A DNA stretch of 64,000 nucleotides from Pseudomonas sp. Q11. Its GTDB lineage: Bacteria; Pseudomonadota; Gammaproteobacteria; Pseudomonadales; Pseudomonadaceae. The notes beneath the pieces were generated by a model. The model saw nothing but the letters and a program-made list of their open reading frames with translations, was not told the DNA's origin and ran no database searches. Position 1 is the first letter of the stretch. Every line of letters starts with the position of its first letter. The stretch lies in NCBI RefSeq assembly GCF_024494355.1, contig NZ_JAKNQY010000020.1, forward strand, positions 1-64,000, written 5' to 3'. Shown in pieces: positions 16,335-25,007 of this stretch. The position numbers were made by a program, and so were the translations under genes.

Positions 16335-18512
16335 TCAATACGTCTTGCCCGTATGGTTATTAAGCGAAATAACCTTGGTCTTGCCGATGCGGTGACGGTA
16401 GATCTCACGCAAATACTTGATCGCCTTTTTCACGCAGTCGCGGGACAGGCGGATGTCGTTGATCGAGACGAACTTGTCTTTGTCGCTGATCAGCTCGCGG
16501 TATTTCTTCTCGTACATCGGCTTGATCGCGTACCAGTTGGTGTCGAGGATCTTCGCCGGGTTTTCGAACTCGTTGAGCAGATCGTCGATACGTTCTTCGT
16601 CGAAGTCTTCATTGATGATGAAGTCCAGGATCGAGTTGTCCAGGGTGTCATCGAAGCGGTACGGGGTGCGGGCAAAGCAGCGTTTGATGAACGCCACGAT
16701 CAGGGTCAGGAAATCATCCGACAGGCAGGGGCTCTTAGCGATCAGGGTGGTCAGCGACAGGTTGGCCGAGGCGCCGATCACCAGTGCGTAGCGCTTGAGG
16801 GTGGTGTTGGGGAACAGGCTGTTGAGGTGGGTCTTGAGCCGGTTCAGGTCCATGTAGGACAGCTTGTAGTCCTTGGGCAACGAGACGATCGAGACCACCG
16901 ACGAACAGTTCTTGAAAAAGTGCAGGTCATGCAACGCGGCGGCGTCATAGCCGGAGTTCTTGTACTGCTCCAGCGAGGCCCGGTAGCGCTTGGACTCGAT
17001 CGGCAACAGGCTGATGCCTTCGATGGCCTGGGTGACCTTGTTGAAGTGCGGCAGGTCGATGGAGCGGAAGAACAGGTCATCGATATTCAGGCGTGGCGGC
17101 TCTTTCTCGAACACCTTGAACTTGTCGCCGCTGGGCGCCGGGGTTTCCGGAACGACGGACTCGGCATAGGCAATTGCCACCGGGCCGGCCAGGCTCATGA
17201 ACAGGTCATTGGCGTCCAGGCGGATGGTCTCGCCAATGTCGATGCCGGCACGACGGAAATAGTTCTGGTCGTAGTCGGTGGTCACGGCCTGGGCGGTCAG
17301 GATGTTGAAAATCTGCTGGGAGATGTACTGGTTGGCGTGCTTCTCCATGGCATTGACGTCAATGTTCTGGATGTTGCCGTCATCGCTCTCCTCGGCGTAG
17401 CGCATGATGTCGTTGGAGATCAGCATCATCGCGTTCCAGGGGCGAATTCGGCCCATGACGCTGGCTTCGCTGCTGTCTTCGTTGGCGAAGTTGTACGAGA
17501 AATCCCATTCTTCCGAAAGGTATTTGCACAGCAGGCGTCCAGCGTTGATGTGCAGCGCCTCGGACATTTCGCTGCGGTGATCGGAAATGTTCGGCAGTAC
17601 GCAAATGCCGCTGGTGAAGATCGGCTCGAAGACGAAGGAATGACCACTCTTGCTGTCGTGTTCGTCCATCGGCTTGGTGTCGAACGTCTTGTTCATGTAC
17701 GAGTACTGCTGGGCCAGGCCGAACTCCGAGGCCATGCCCGAACCGGTCCCGCCGCCGGCACTGAAGATCGAGAAGTACAGGCGCGACTGGTTCGCCTTGA
17801 TGCCGCAGCTGTCGATCAGGTACGAGTGGATCATTTTCCAGTCGGGGCTGGAAAAACGCTGGGTGTCTTTGTTCAGGATGATCTTGGCCAGATACTGCCC
17901 CAGGATCGGCGCGTTACCGGCGCCGCCGGCATGGACTTCCGACAGGTCCATGATTTTCATTTTGCTGTAGTCGCGCAAGAAACCGCTTTTTTCGCCTTTG
18001 CGCGAAAAACGGATGCGTCCGGCAATATCCTTGTCCAGGTCGCCGAGCATCACCAGGGGTTCGACCAGGAACACCGGTTTGCTCGCCTTGCTGGCGCCCA
18101 GGCGCAGGTTGTTGCGGATCCACTGCGCCGGGCTGTAGCCCTTGTCGTTGTAGCCCTTGTCTTCGGCGTTGAATTCGTTGAGATAGAACTTGCGGGCGTT
18201 GTACACCAGCTCGGCAACGTCCAGAGCGATGTTGGAGCCACAGCGACCCAGGCCGATCAGGCACACGGACGGGAATTCCTGCTGGTCGCGTTCGCTTTCG
18301 TCGTCCACCAGGTGCGGCGGGCGCGGGAACACGCTGTTACGCAGGCCATCGAGGTTGTCGAGGATGCGGTCGGTGTTGGTTTCGGTGAAGTACAGATACT
18401 GCTGAGTCGCCAGGGGACGCGAGCGGCTCGATGGCGTCGAGGTTTTAGGGCCGTTGGCCGCCGGGCTCAGCGTCAGATCGGATACTGCAGTGGCTGTTTT
18501 TTTAGAGGTCAT
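16335..18512 (-). CDS. Tubulin/FtsZ-like GTPase domain protein
   Basis: Protein of 725 residues with features of the tubulin superfamily. After a Ser/Pro-rich N-terminus, VCLIGLGRCGSNIALDVAE (residues 83-101) resembles the nucleotide-binding T1 loop, and FSAGGGTGSG (about 250-259) is the tubulin/FtsZ signature loop. It is far longer than FtsZ (about 390 residues) and best fits the Pfam tubulin-like family (PF13809) of unknown function. The C-terminal 300 residues are rich in charged residues, with no membrane segment. The start at 18512 is uncertain; an in-frame ATG at 18557 exists. It has no ftsA, ftsQ or plasmid partition genes near it, so it is not the division FtsZ or a TubZ partition locus. 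GTP binding and polymerisation are inferred. Confidence 0.75.
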   Translation of the reverse strand: MTSKKTATAVSDLTLSPAANGPKTSTPSSRSRPLATQQYLYFTETNTDRILDNLDGLRNSVFPRPPHLVDDESERDQQEFPSVCLIGLGRCGSNIALDVAELVYNARKFYLNEFNAEDKGYNDKGYSPAQWIRNNLRLGASKASKPVFLVEPLVMLGDLDKDIAGRIRFSRKGEKSGFLRDYSKMKIMDLSEVHAGGAGNAPILGQYLAKIILNKDTQRFSSPDWKMIHSYLIDSCGIKANQSRLYFSIFSAGGGTGSGMASEFGLAQQYSYMNKTFDTKPMDEHDSKSGHSFVFEPIFTSGICVLPNISDHRSEMSEALHINAGRLLCKYLSEEWDFSYNFANEDSSEASVMGRIRPWNAMMLISNDIMRYAEESDDGNIQNIDVNAMEKHANQYISQQIFNILTAQAVTTDYDQNYFRRAGIDIGETIRLDANDLFMSLAGPVAIAYAESVVPETPAPSGDKFKVFEKEPPRLNIDDLFFRSIDLPHFNKVTQAIEGISLLPIESKRYRASLEQYKNSGYDAAALHDLHFFKNCSSVVSIVSLPKDYKLSYMDLNRLKTHLNSLFPNTTLKRYALVIGASANLSLTTLIAKSPCLSDDFLTLIVAFIKRCFARTPYRFDDTLDNSILDFIINEDFDEERIDDLLNEFENPAKILDTNWYAIKPMYEKKYRELISDKDKFVSINDIRLSRDCVKKAIKYLREIYRHRIGKTKVISLNNHTGKTY

Positions 18513-18675
18513 TGTGCGCCATATGCCTGAACTGGTCGGTTCGATGAGCGCTGTCATCGGACCGTCGAGGATGGGAGCTCGCGCCCTTGGTGGCGCGAAG
18601 GTCGGCCCAAGCGTTCAGGGTTTCAGCCTGAGCAGCGCTCGGGAAAATCTTTTCCTGATAGATTGAATCGGCCAT
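18502..18675 (-). CDS. Possible small ORF coupled to tubulin-like gene
   Basis: A 57-residue frame starting MADSIYQEKIF and ending HMAHNDL. Its stop overlaps the start of the tubulin-like gene (ATGACCTCTAA), an arrangement common in translational coupling. The N-terminal half has plausible composition (SAAQAETLNAWADLRATKG) and codon use, but there is no clear ribosome-binding site. A longer version from 18738 is possible. No family recognised; it may be only leader sequence. Confidence 0.28.
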   Translation of the reverse strand: MADSIYQEKIFPSAAQAETLNAWADLRATKGASSHPRRSDDSAHRTDQFRHMAHNDL

Positions 18676-18876
18676 CAGAAGGCGATCTTTAGTCGAAATA
18701 AGGCGAAATGATGGCAGTTGCTTCAGGGAATTGACCATAGTCACTAAACACGCCGCCCGCCATGGTCGGGTATCAGCCATGCGAATGATCGGAGACAGCT
18801 CGCGCGCCGCTGTCTAGATTGCAGGCTCCGGGTTCGGATGCCTCGCCGTGCCCCATAACAATAAAGAGACGGACCC
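18513..18876. other. Divergent intergenic region, tubulin-like / MFS
   Basis: 364 bp between divergent genes. Apart from the possible small ORF (18502-18675) and an A-rich CA motif next to the MFS start, nothing is recognised. Confidence 0.5.
18857..18864 (+). promoter_or_regulatory. Candidate Hfq/Crc target (AACAATAA)
   Basis: AACAATAA fits the AANAANAA motif bound by Hfq/Crc in pseudomonads and lies directly before the AGAGACGG ribosome-binding region of the MFS gene at 18877. Predicted to repress its translation when preferred carbon sources are present. Confidence 0.45.
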
Positions 18877-20226
18877 ATGCAGAACTCGACCCAAGCGGCG
18901 AATGCCTGGCGCATTCTGTTCCTGCTGTTCCTGGCCAACCTGTTCAACTTTTTTGACCGCACCATCCCGGCGATCATCATCGAGCCGATCCGCATGGAAT
19001 GGAGTCTGAGCGACTTCCAGATCGGCATCATCGGCACCGCTTTCACTATCGTCTACGCCATCGCCGGGCTGCCGCTGGGGCGCATGGCCGATACCGGTTC
19101 GCGCAGTAAGTTGATGGGCTGGGGCCTGGCGACCTGGAGCGGGCTGACGGCGGTCAATGGTTTGGTGGGCAGTTTCTGGGCGTTCCTCGTGGTACGTATG
19201 GGGGTGGGGATCGGCGAAGCCAGCTACGCGCCGGCGGCCAACTCGCTGATCGGCGATCTTTTCCCCGCCCACCGCCGGGCGCGGGCCATGGGCATTTTCA
19301 TGCTGGGCCTGCCGATCGGTTTGCTGCTGGCGTTCTTTACCATCGGGGCGATGGTCAAGGCCTTCGACAGCTGGCGCGCGCCGTTCTTTATCGCGGCGGT
19401 GCCGGGACTGGTGCTGGCGGTGTTCATGTTTTTCATCAAGGAACCCCAGCGCGGCGCGGCGGAATCTGTGCAGATCTCCCAGGAAAAAATCGACAGACCG
19501 ATCCGGCGGGTGTTGGCGATCCCAACTTTCCTGTGGCTGGTGCTGGCGGGACTGTGCTTCAACTTCGCCACCTATGCCTGCAACTCGTTCCTGGTGCCAA
19601 TGCTGCAGCGCTACTTCCTGATGCCGCTGCACGATGCGGCAGTTGCCACCGGGATCATGGTGGGCGTGACCGGGTTGTTCGGGTTGACCCTCGGCGGCTG
19701 GATCGCCGACAAGATACATCAACGGGTGCCCAACGGACGCCTGCTGTTCGCCGCTTTCAGCCTGGTGATCTCCACGGCCACCACCGCTTGGGCGTTGTAT
19801 GCCGGGCGGATTGAAATCGGTGTGTTCGTCGCGGTGTTCAGCGTCGGCTGGCTGTTTGCCTATACCTTTTATACCTGCGTGTACACGGCGATCCAGGACG
19901 TGGTCGAACCGCGCCTGCGGGCCACGGCGATGGCGTTGTTCTTTGCCGGGTTGTATCTGTTGGGCGGAGGCATGGGGCCGGTGGTGGTGGGTGGTTTGTC
20001 TGACTACTTTGCCCATTCGGCCATGGCTGCGGCCGGCTCTGTGCAGATGACCGAGGCGTTCAAGGCCATTGGCTTGCATGACGCGATGTTCCTGATCCCG
20101 GTGGCGCTGTTCCTGACCATGGTGTTCCTGTTCCTGGCGTCGCGCTGTTTCGGGCGCGATGCCAAGCGGATGAAGAATGGGATGAGTGGGTTGGCGCCGC
20201 TGGAGGGAGTGGTGGCGCCGGCTTGA
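18877..20226 (+). CDS. MFS transporter, spinster-like
   Basis: 449-residue inner-membrane transporter with about twelve hydrophobic segments. MFS motif A-like loop GLPLGRMADTGSRSKLMGWG lies between helices 2 and 3 and the N-terminus contains NLFNFFDRTIPAIIIEPI, typical of the spinster-like/organic-anion branch. RMGVGIGEASYAPAANSLIGDLFP is also characteristic. The substrate, probably an organic acid, is unknown. ATG at 18877 follows AGAGACGG. An Hfq/Crc-type motif precedes the RBS, consistent with a catabolic uptake gene. It is divergent from the tubulin-like gene and ends before a REP pair. Confidence 0.85.
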   Translation: MQNSTQAANAWRILFLLFLANLFNFFDRTIPAIIIEPIRMEWSLSDFQIGIIGTAFTIVYAIAGLPLGRMADTGSRSKLMGWGLATWSGLTAVNGLVGSFWAFLVVRMGVGIGEASYAPAANSLIGDLFPAHRRARAMGIFMLGLPIGLLLAFFTIGAMVKAFDSWRAPFFIAAVPGLVLAVFMFFIKEPQRGAAESVQISQEKIDRPIRRVLAIPTFLWLVLAGLCFNFATYACNSFLVPMLQRYFLMPLHDAAVATGIMVGVTGLFGLTLGGWIADKIHQRVPNGRLLFAAFSLVISTATTAWALYAGRIEIGVFVAVFSVGWLFAYTFYTCVYTAIQDVVEPRLRATAMALFFAGLYLLGGGMGPVVVGGLSDYFAHSAMAAAGSVQMTEAFKAIGLHDAMFLIPVALFLTMVFLFLASRCFGRDAKRMKNGMSGLAPLEGVVAPA

Positions 20227-20250
20227 AGAGATTTTGTGGCAATGATGCTT

Positions 20251-20348
20251 TTGTGGCGAGGGAGCTTGCTCCCGCTGGGCTGCGAAGCGGCCCCAAAAAT
20301 GTTGCGGTCGCTGCGCAACCGAGCGGGAGCAAGCTCCCTCGCCACAGA
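20251..20348. repeat. REP pair (GTGGCGAGGGAGCTTGC family)
   Basis: GTGGCGAGGGAGCTTGCTCC from 20253 and its complement GGAGCAAGCTCCCTCGCCAC ending near 20346 flank a 45-base centre. It sits between convergent MFS genes. Confidence 0.85.
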
Positions 20349-20364
20349 GATCGTGTGTTACAGG

Positions 20365-21900
20365 TTATTGAGCCTTGTCATCCCGCCCACGCAACACGCG
20401 ATTGGGCATCGCCACTGCCGCCGCCAGCCCCAACAACGACACCGCTGCGCTGATCAGCAGCAAATGCCGGAACGTTGTCTGCAACTCCTGACGTAAGGCG
20501 TGCAGTGCTTCGCCGGGTGCAGCGTTCAATCCATCCAGCAACACATTGCCGGAATGTCCTTCACCCATCGGCGACGAACCGGCGAGTTGGGCAAAGCCTG
20601 AGTCCTGCAGCAAGGCCAGCAGCAACGCCGACATCAGCGCCACGCCCACGGCGCCACCGAGGGAGCGGAACAGGTTGGTGGTGCTGGTGGCGACTCCAAT
20701 GTCGTGCTGTTGCACTGAATTTTGCGACCCCACCAGCGATGTCGGGAACTGCATGCCGGAGGCGATGCCGCTGAGCAGCATGAACAGGCTGCTCAGCCAG
20801 AACGCGCCGGGCGGGGTGAAGGCCATGCCGAGGATGGCGAACGGGAAGAGCAGGGCGCCGCTGAGGATCATCGGCTGGTAGTGACCGGTGATCGAGGTCC
20901 GGCGTCCGGCGAAATACGCACCCATCGGCAACCCCATCGCCAATGGCAACAGGTGCAACGCTGCGCTGTCGGCACCCGCACCTGTCACGCTTTGATAGCG
21001 CAACGGCACCAGCACTGTCAGGGAAATGGCCTGAAAACTGGTGAAAAACACCGTGCACCAACACAACACCGCGCTGCGGTTGAGGAACAGGTGCATCGGT
21101 AACAACGGTTCCCGGGTCCGGCGCTCCTGCCAGACGAACACTCCCAACGCCACCACGGCGCAACCCAGCAGCCCCAGGACGTCGCGGCTGTGCCAGGCGT
21201 GGCCCTGGCCGACCTCGGTAATCCCCAGCAGCAATGCGGTCAGGCCGATGATCAGCAGCACGGTGCCCAGGTAATCGATGATCGGCTTACGGTGCGGCAC
21301 CGGCAACCCGACGAGGGTGCGCCGGGCAATCAGCCAGGCACCCAGGCCCAGGGGCAGGTTGATCAGGAATACCCAGCGCCAGGACAGATACTCGGTCATG
21401 TAGCCACCCAACACCGGCCCGGCCACGCTGGCTACCGCGTACATGCTACTGAAATACCCCTGGTAGCGGCCGCGTTCGCGCGGCGGCACGATGTCACCGA
21501 TGATGGCCTGGCTCACGGAAATCATCCCGCCGGCGCCGATGCCCTGGAAAATGCGCGCCAGCACCAGTTGTTCCATGTTTTGCGCCAGGCCACAGAACAG
21601 CGAGGCCAGGGTGAACAGCCCCATGCCGAACAGCATCAACGGCCGCCGACCATAGAGATCTCCGAGCTTGCCGTAGATCGGCACCGCCACGGTCATGGCG
21701 ACCATGTAGCCGGAGATCACCCAGGCCAGCAGGCTAACATCGCCAAATTGGGCGGAAATGGCCGGCATCGAGACGGCGACGATGGTCTGGTCCAGTGCGC
21801 CGAGAAAAATCGCCAGCATCAGGGCCACCAGCACACTACGGATGGCGGGCTGTGGAGCTTGGGGGGTATGGGCTTGAGTCAAGGCAGAACCTGCGGGCAT
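20365..21900 (-). CDS. DHA2-family MFS drug-type exporter
   Basis: 511-residue transporter with about fourteen hydrophobic segments, as in EmrB/QacA (DHA2). Helix 1 carries LGALDQTIVAVSMPAI with the family D and motif D1; motif A is GKLGDLYGRRPLMLFG and motif C is GPVLGGYMTEYLSWRWVFLINLPLG. Such proteins export hydrophobic toxic compounds by proton antiport. It lies only 49 bp downstream of pobA on the same strand, so it may share that transcript and could handle aromatic compounds, but this is inference. There is no EmrA-type periplasmic partner nearby. Confidence 0.85.
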   Translation of the reverse strand: MPAGSALTQAHTPQAPQPAIRSVLVALMLAIFLGALDQTIVAVSMPAISAQFGDVSLLAWVISGYMVAMTVAVPIYGKLGDLYGRRPLMLFGMGLFTLASLFCGLAQNMEQLVLARIFQGIGAGGMISVSQAIIGDIVPPRERGRYQGYFSSMYAVASVAGPVLGGYMTEYLSWRWVFLINLPLGLGAWLIARRTLVGLPVPHRKPIIDYLGTVLLIIGLTALLLGITEVGQGHAWHSRDVLGLLGCAVVALGVFVWQERRTREPLLPMHLFLNRSAVLCWCTVFFTSFQAISLTVLVPLRYQSVTGAGADSAALHLLPLAMGLPMGAYFAGRRTSITGHYQPMILSGALLFPFAILGMAFTPPGAFWLSSLFMLLSGIASGMQFPTSLVGSQNSVQQHDIGVATSTTNLFRSLGGAVGVALMSALLLALLQDSGFAQLAGSSPMGEGHSGNVLLDGLNAAPGEALHALRQELQTTFRHLLLISAAVSLLGLAAAVAMPNRVLRGRDDKAQ

Positions 21901-21949
21901 CACGCCTGGGTGGCGAAGGGGACTGCCCGCAGTTTAAATCGATAGCCGG

Positions 21950-23140
21950 CTATTCGATAGCCTCATAAGGAAGTCCGACGTAGTTTTCCGCGATGGTTTT
22001 TCGACCGGCCTCAGAATCGACGAAATATTCCAGCTCCGCTTCGCTGATGCGCTGGTTGAAGGCGTCGTCGTCGAAGCGGTGCAGCATGGAAGTCATCCAC
22101 CAAGAGAAGCGCTCGGCTTTCCACACCCGTCGCAGGCAAATGGCGGAATATTTTTCCAGCAAGTCCGTACGGCCGTCGCGATAGACCTTGAGCAGAATGT
22201 TGAACAGCGTGCTGACGTCGCTGGCGGCCAGGTTCAGTCCCTTGGCGCCGGTGGGCGGGACGATGTGGGCCGCATCACCCACCAGGAACATCCGTCCATA
22301 CTGCATCGGCTCGACCACGAAGCTGCGCAGCGGCGCGATGCTTTTCTCGATGGAGGGACCGGTCACCAGTGCTTGGGCCAGGTCGGCTGGCAGGCGGTTT
22401 TTCAGTTCAGACCAGAAGCGCTCGTCCGGCCAATCGGCCACTTGCTCCTCGGCGGGCACTTGCAGGTAATAACGGGTGCGAGTTTTGGAGCGCATGCTGC
22501 ACAGGGCAAAACCACGTTCGTGACGGGCGTAGACGAGCTCCTCGTGGACCGGCGGGGTGTCGGCCAGGATGCCGAGCCAGCCGAACGGGTAGACCCGCTC
22601 GAAGACTTTGAGTTTTTCCGCGGGAATCGATTGGCGCGCCACACCATGGAAACCGTCGCAACCGGCAATGTAATCGCAGTCCAGGCGCCAGGTTTGCCCT
22701 TGGTGCTCGAAGGTCACGAAAGGGCTGTCGGTTTGCATGTCGCAGGGCTGGGCGTTGCCGACCTGGTAAAGCGTGCGGGCGCCGGCGGCTTCACGGGCGG
22801 CCATCAGGTCGCGGGTAACTTCGGTCTGGCCGTAGACCATGACGTTTTTACCGCCGGTCAGCCCCTTTAGATCGATGTGCACCCGACGACCGTTGAGCGC
22901 CAGCTCAAAGCCGTCATGGGGCAGTCCTTCGGCGTCCATGCGCTGTCCGACGCCGGCCTGGCGCAGCAGTTCGGCCATGCCTTGCTCCAGCACACCGGCG
23001 CGGATGCGACTGAGCACGTAGTCCGGGGTCTGGCGTTCGAGGATGACCGTGTCAATTCCGGCATTGTGCAGCAACTGGCCGAGCAGCAGGCCAGAGGGGC
23101 CGGCACCGATAATGGCAACTTGGGTCTTGAGGGTTTTCAT
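21950..23140 (-). CDS. pobA: 4-hydroxybenzoate 3-monooxygenase PobA
   Basis: FAD-dependent hydroxylase converting 4-hydroxybenzoate and NADPH to protocatechuate, feeding the beta-ketoadipate pathway. The 396-residue product starts with the FAD motif VAIIGAGPSGLLLG (GAGPSG at 12-17). Substrate-site residues are conserved: the tyrosine in ELVYARHERGFALCS (Y201 of the classic enzyme), S and R in CSMRSKTRTRYY (S212, R214, R220, Y222), the GDAAHIVPPTGAKGLN flavin motif, and the C-terminal ENYVGLPYE tyrosine. The start at 23140 is the standard one; the longer open frame runs into the pobR promoter region. It is divergent from its regulator gene and has an A-rich Hfq/Crc motif on the start codon. 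Confidence 0.97.
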   Translation of the reverse strand: MKTLKTQVAIIGAGPSGLLLGQLLHNAGIDTVILERQTPDYVLSRIRAGVLEQGMAELLRQAGVGQRMDAEGLPHDGFELALNGRRVHIDLKGLTGGKNVMVYGQTEVTRDLMAAREAAGARTLYQVGNAQPCDMQTDSPFVTFEHQGQTWRLDCDYIAGCDGFHGVARQSIPAEKLKVFERVYPFGWLGILADTPPVHEELVYARHERGFALCSMRSKTRTRYYLQVPAEEQVADWPDERFWSELKNRLPADLAQALVTGPSIEKSIAPLRSFVVEPMQYGRMFLVGDAAHIVPPTGAKGLNLAASDVSTLFNILLKVYRDGRTDLLEKYSAICLRRVWKAERFSWWMTSMLHRFDDDAFNQRISEAELEYFVDSEAGRKTIAENYVGLPYEAIE

Positions 23141-23147
23141 TGTTGTT
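23140..23147 (-). promoter_or_regulatory. Candidate Hfq/Crc target at pobA start
   Basis: On the minus strand AACAACAA ends with the A of the pobA ATG and continues TGAAAA, matching the AANAANAA consensus at a translation start. Catabolite repression of aromatic degradation by Crc is well known in pseudomonads; binding here is inferred. Confidence 0.5.
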
Positions 23148-23303
23148 ATGACTCGCACGAGGCACGCGACCAAGGTCGGTGTTGTTTGGGTGCTTGCATT
23201 TTTCGCTTGCGGATCTGTCAATTGAAGGGGAAAACTGAGCCGATACCTGTACTTTCTACCAATCGGTGCGATTATCGCCCGCAACCCCAGGCCGATCCTC
23301 GTG

Positions 23304-24197
23304 ATGAAAAAAACAGACCTGCCTTCGATCCCGGTATTCAAACTCTACGGCGAGAGCCAGGATTGGCCGACTCCGGACCTTCTGCACTGTGAAACCATTT
23401 CCAAGCGCAGCCGTGAGCACCAATGGGAGATCAAACCCCATCGGCATGCCGATCTCTGTCAGTTGTTGTTTGTCTTCAAGGGGCAGGCGGAGTTGGAAAT
23501 CGAAGGCCGGCGAACACAGCTCGACGAGCCGGCGGTGCAGATCCTGCCGCCATTGTCGGTGCATGGCTTCCGTTTTTCCGAGGATGTGGAAGGTTACGTG
23601 GTGACCCTGGCGGCACCGCTGGTGACGCACCTGCAATCGCAGCTGGGCCATTCGGTCAACGTGCTGGCCCAGGCCGAAAACTACCCGGCCGTTGATAATG
23701 CCGAGTACCTCAATAGCCTGTTCAGTGCCTTGCAGGCTGAATACATGGGGCATCAGCCGGCCCGGGAAATGCTGATGCATGCCTTGGTCAGCGTGATCAT
23801 GGTCTGGGTCAGTCGTCAGGTGATGCAGCGGCGTACGCAGGCCCAGCGCCCACAACGCGCGCGCGAGTACCTCAACGGGTTCATTCAGTTGGTGGAAGAA
23901 ACCTATCGTCAGCATGTCAAGGTCGAAGACCTGGCCCATCGCCTGGGCATCTCGGTATCGCATCTCAACGGCACTTGCCGGGAGCTGGCGGGGCAGCCGG
24001 CCTTGCAGATCATGCATGAGCGCCAGTTGCTGGAAGCCAAGCGGCTGCTGACCTACACGGGCATGACCATCTACGAGATTTCCGAAATGCTCGGCTTTTC
24101 CGACCCGACCAATTTCACCCGGTTGTTTCGCCGGCGGGTTGGTATTTCCCCCAAGGCTTTCCGTGACCGGCTCAAGACCGATCAGCCGGACGACTGA
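23304..24197 (+). CDS. pobR: AraC-family regulator of pobA, PobR
   Basis: 297-residue activator. The N-terminal cupin sensor domain (HRHADLCQLLFVFKGQAELEIEGR near 47-70) precedes a C-terminal AraC double helix-turn-helix, with VEDLAHRLGISVSHLNGTCREL and ISEMLGFSDPTNFTRLFRRRVGISP. AraC-type PobR/PobC proteins activate pobA in response to 4-hydroxybenzoate, and the divergent position supports this job. GTG at 23301 and ATG at 23304 are both possible starts. It shares a 163-bp promoter region with pobA. Confidence 0.88.
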   Translation: MKKTDLPSIPVFKLYGESQDWPTPDLLHCETISKRSREHQWEIKPHRHADLCQLLFVFKGQAELEIEGRRTQLDEPAVQILPPLSVHGFRFSEDVEGYVVTLAAPLVTHLQSQLGHSVNVLAQAENYPAVDNAEYLNSLFSALQAEYMGHQPAREMLMHALVSVIMVWVSRQVMQRRTQAQRPQRAREYLNGFIQLVEETYRQHVKVEDLAHRLGISVSHLNGTCRELAGQPALQIMHERQLLEAKRLLTYTGMTIYEISEMLGFSDPTNFTRLFRRRVGISPKAFRDRLKTDQPDD

Positions 24198-24204
24198 GCA
24201 CGCC

Positions 24205-24381
24205 TCAGCGCAGGGCGTTCAGGGTCGCTGTGTGAGGAATGCAGCGTTCGAAGTTGCAACTGGCGTATTCACGCGGTAACTGCCTGGCCTGTTCGACCCG
24301 ATAGGCCGCCGTGCCATACAGCGCAAGCGTGGCAGTGCAGGTGACAAAAATGGCGAGGCGTCTTCTTGTTTTGATGTTCAT
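24205..24381 (-). CDS. Small predicted membrane protein
   Basis: 58-residue hypothetical protein. A basic N-terminus (MNIKTRRRL) precedes one hydrophobic segment (about residues 9-27, AIFVTCTATLALYGTAAY), followed by a short tail with the cysteine pair CNFERC, oriented presumably to the periplasm. The start at 24381 has GAGGT about eight bases upstream. It is convergent with pobR, which ends 7 bp away. No family recognised. Confidence 0.5.
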   Translation of the reverse strand: MNIKTRRRLAIFVTCTATLALYGTAAYRVEQARQLPREYASCNFERCIPHTATLNALR

Positions 24382-24504
24382 GGCGGTGACCTCTGAACGA
24401 ATACCCGGGGGTACTACTTTCAGCATAGGTCAGCCGTAGCGGGTTGCCAGTCAGGCAGGCTTTGTGTGTAACCCGATATTCAGAACGCTGATAACTCCTT
24501 GTTG

Positions 24505-24556
24505 GTGGGAGCAGACCTGTGGGAGCAGGCCTTGCTCCACAGGCCTGCTCCCACAA
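24505..24556. repeat. REP palindrome (GTGGGAGC family)
   Basis: TGTGGGAGCAGGCCT (from 24520) and AGGCCTGCTCCCACA (to 24555) form a compact hairpin with an eight-base loop; a partial unit, GTGGGAGCAGACC, precedes it. Confidence 0.8.
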
Positions 24557-24582
24557 ACAGGGAATAGGGGGCTTTCGGGTGA

Positions 24583-24942
24583 TTATTCCAGGTGCTCAGG
24601 CTTCATCGGGTCGCCCGGTTTAACGTCCAGTTGCTTGCGTATGTCTTCGAACATCTCGTCGTAATACTTGTGCATCGAGCCAATGCTGGCGCTCTTGGGC
24701 ATGCCGTATGTCTGAGCGATGCGCGTGGCATGGCGGGCGAAGTCGAAGGCCTGGTCCTTGGCCAGGAAAAAAGTCTCGTTCACGGTTTTGTCTTCGATCG
24801 CGCCGTGCAACCGGAATGACATGCCCTGACCCTCCTCGGGGTCTTGCGCAAGCTCATAGTCGATACACAGGTTGTAGCTGAAATCATCCTTGTTCAGCGC
24901 GTGGCGTTCCATGTGCAGGTGACCGGGTTCGAACATGGCCAT
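24583..24942 (-). CDS. DUF5064 family protein
   Basis: 119-residue acidic cytoplasmic protein resembling the Pseudomonas-restricted DUF5064 family: it opens MFEPGHLHMERHAL and has a central LCIDYELAQDPEEGQGMSFRLHG beta region and a helical C-terminal half. Function unknown. The start at 24942 (MAMFEPGH) is chosen because GGAG lies about eight bases upstream; MFEPGH at 24936 is an alternative. It lies downstream of arcC on the same strand (65-bp gap) but need not be part of the arc operon. Confidence 0.7.
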   Translation of the reverse strand: MAMFEPGHLHMERHALNKDDFSYNLCIDYELAQDPEEGQGMSFRLHGAIEDKTVNETFFLAKDQAFDFARHATRIAQTYGMPKSASIGSMHKYYDEMFEDIRKQLDVKPGDPMKPEHLE

Positions 24943-25007
24943 AAACGACTCTCCGTGGAAGGCGTGGGGTGTAGGGCAGACCGTGAAGCTGCCTCGCAAG
25001 TTTCCTG

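Noticed and set aside
16218..18530. 770-codon open frame on the plus strand opposite the tubulin-like gene
   Set aside because: High third-position GC creates long antisense frames; its product is a low-complexity V/D/Q/H-rich string with no domain, it starts inside a REP element, and the minus strand encodes the motif-bearing protein.
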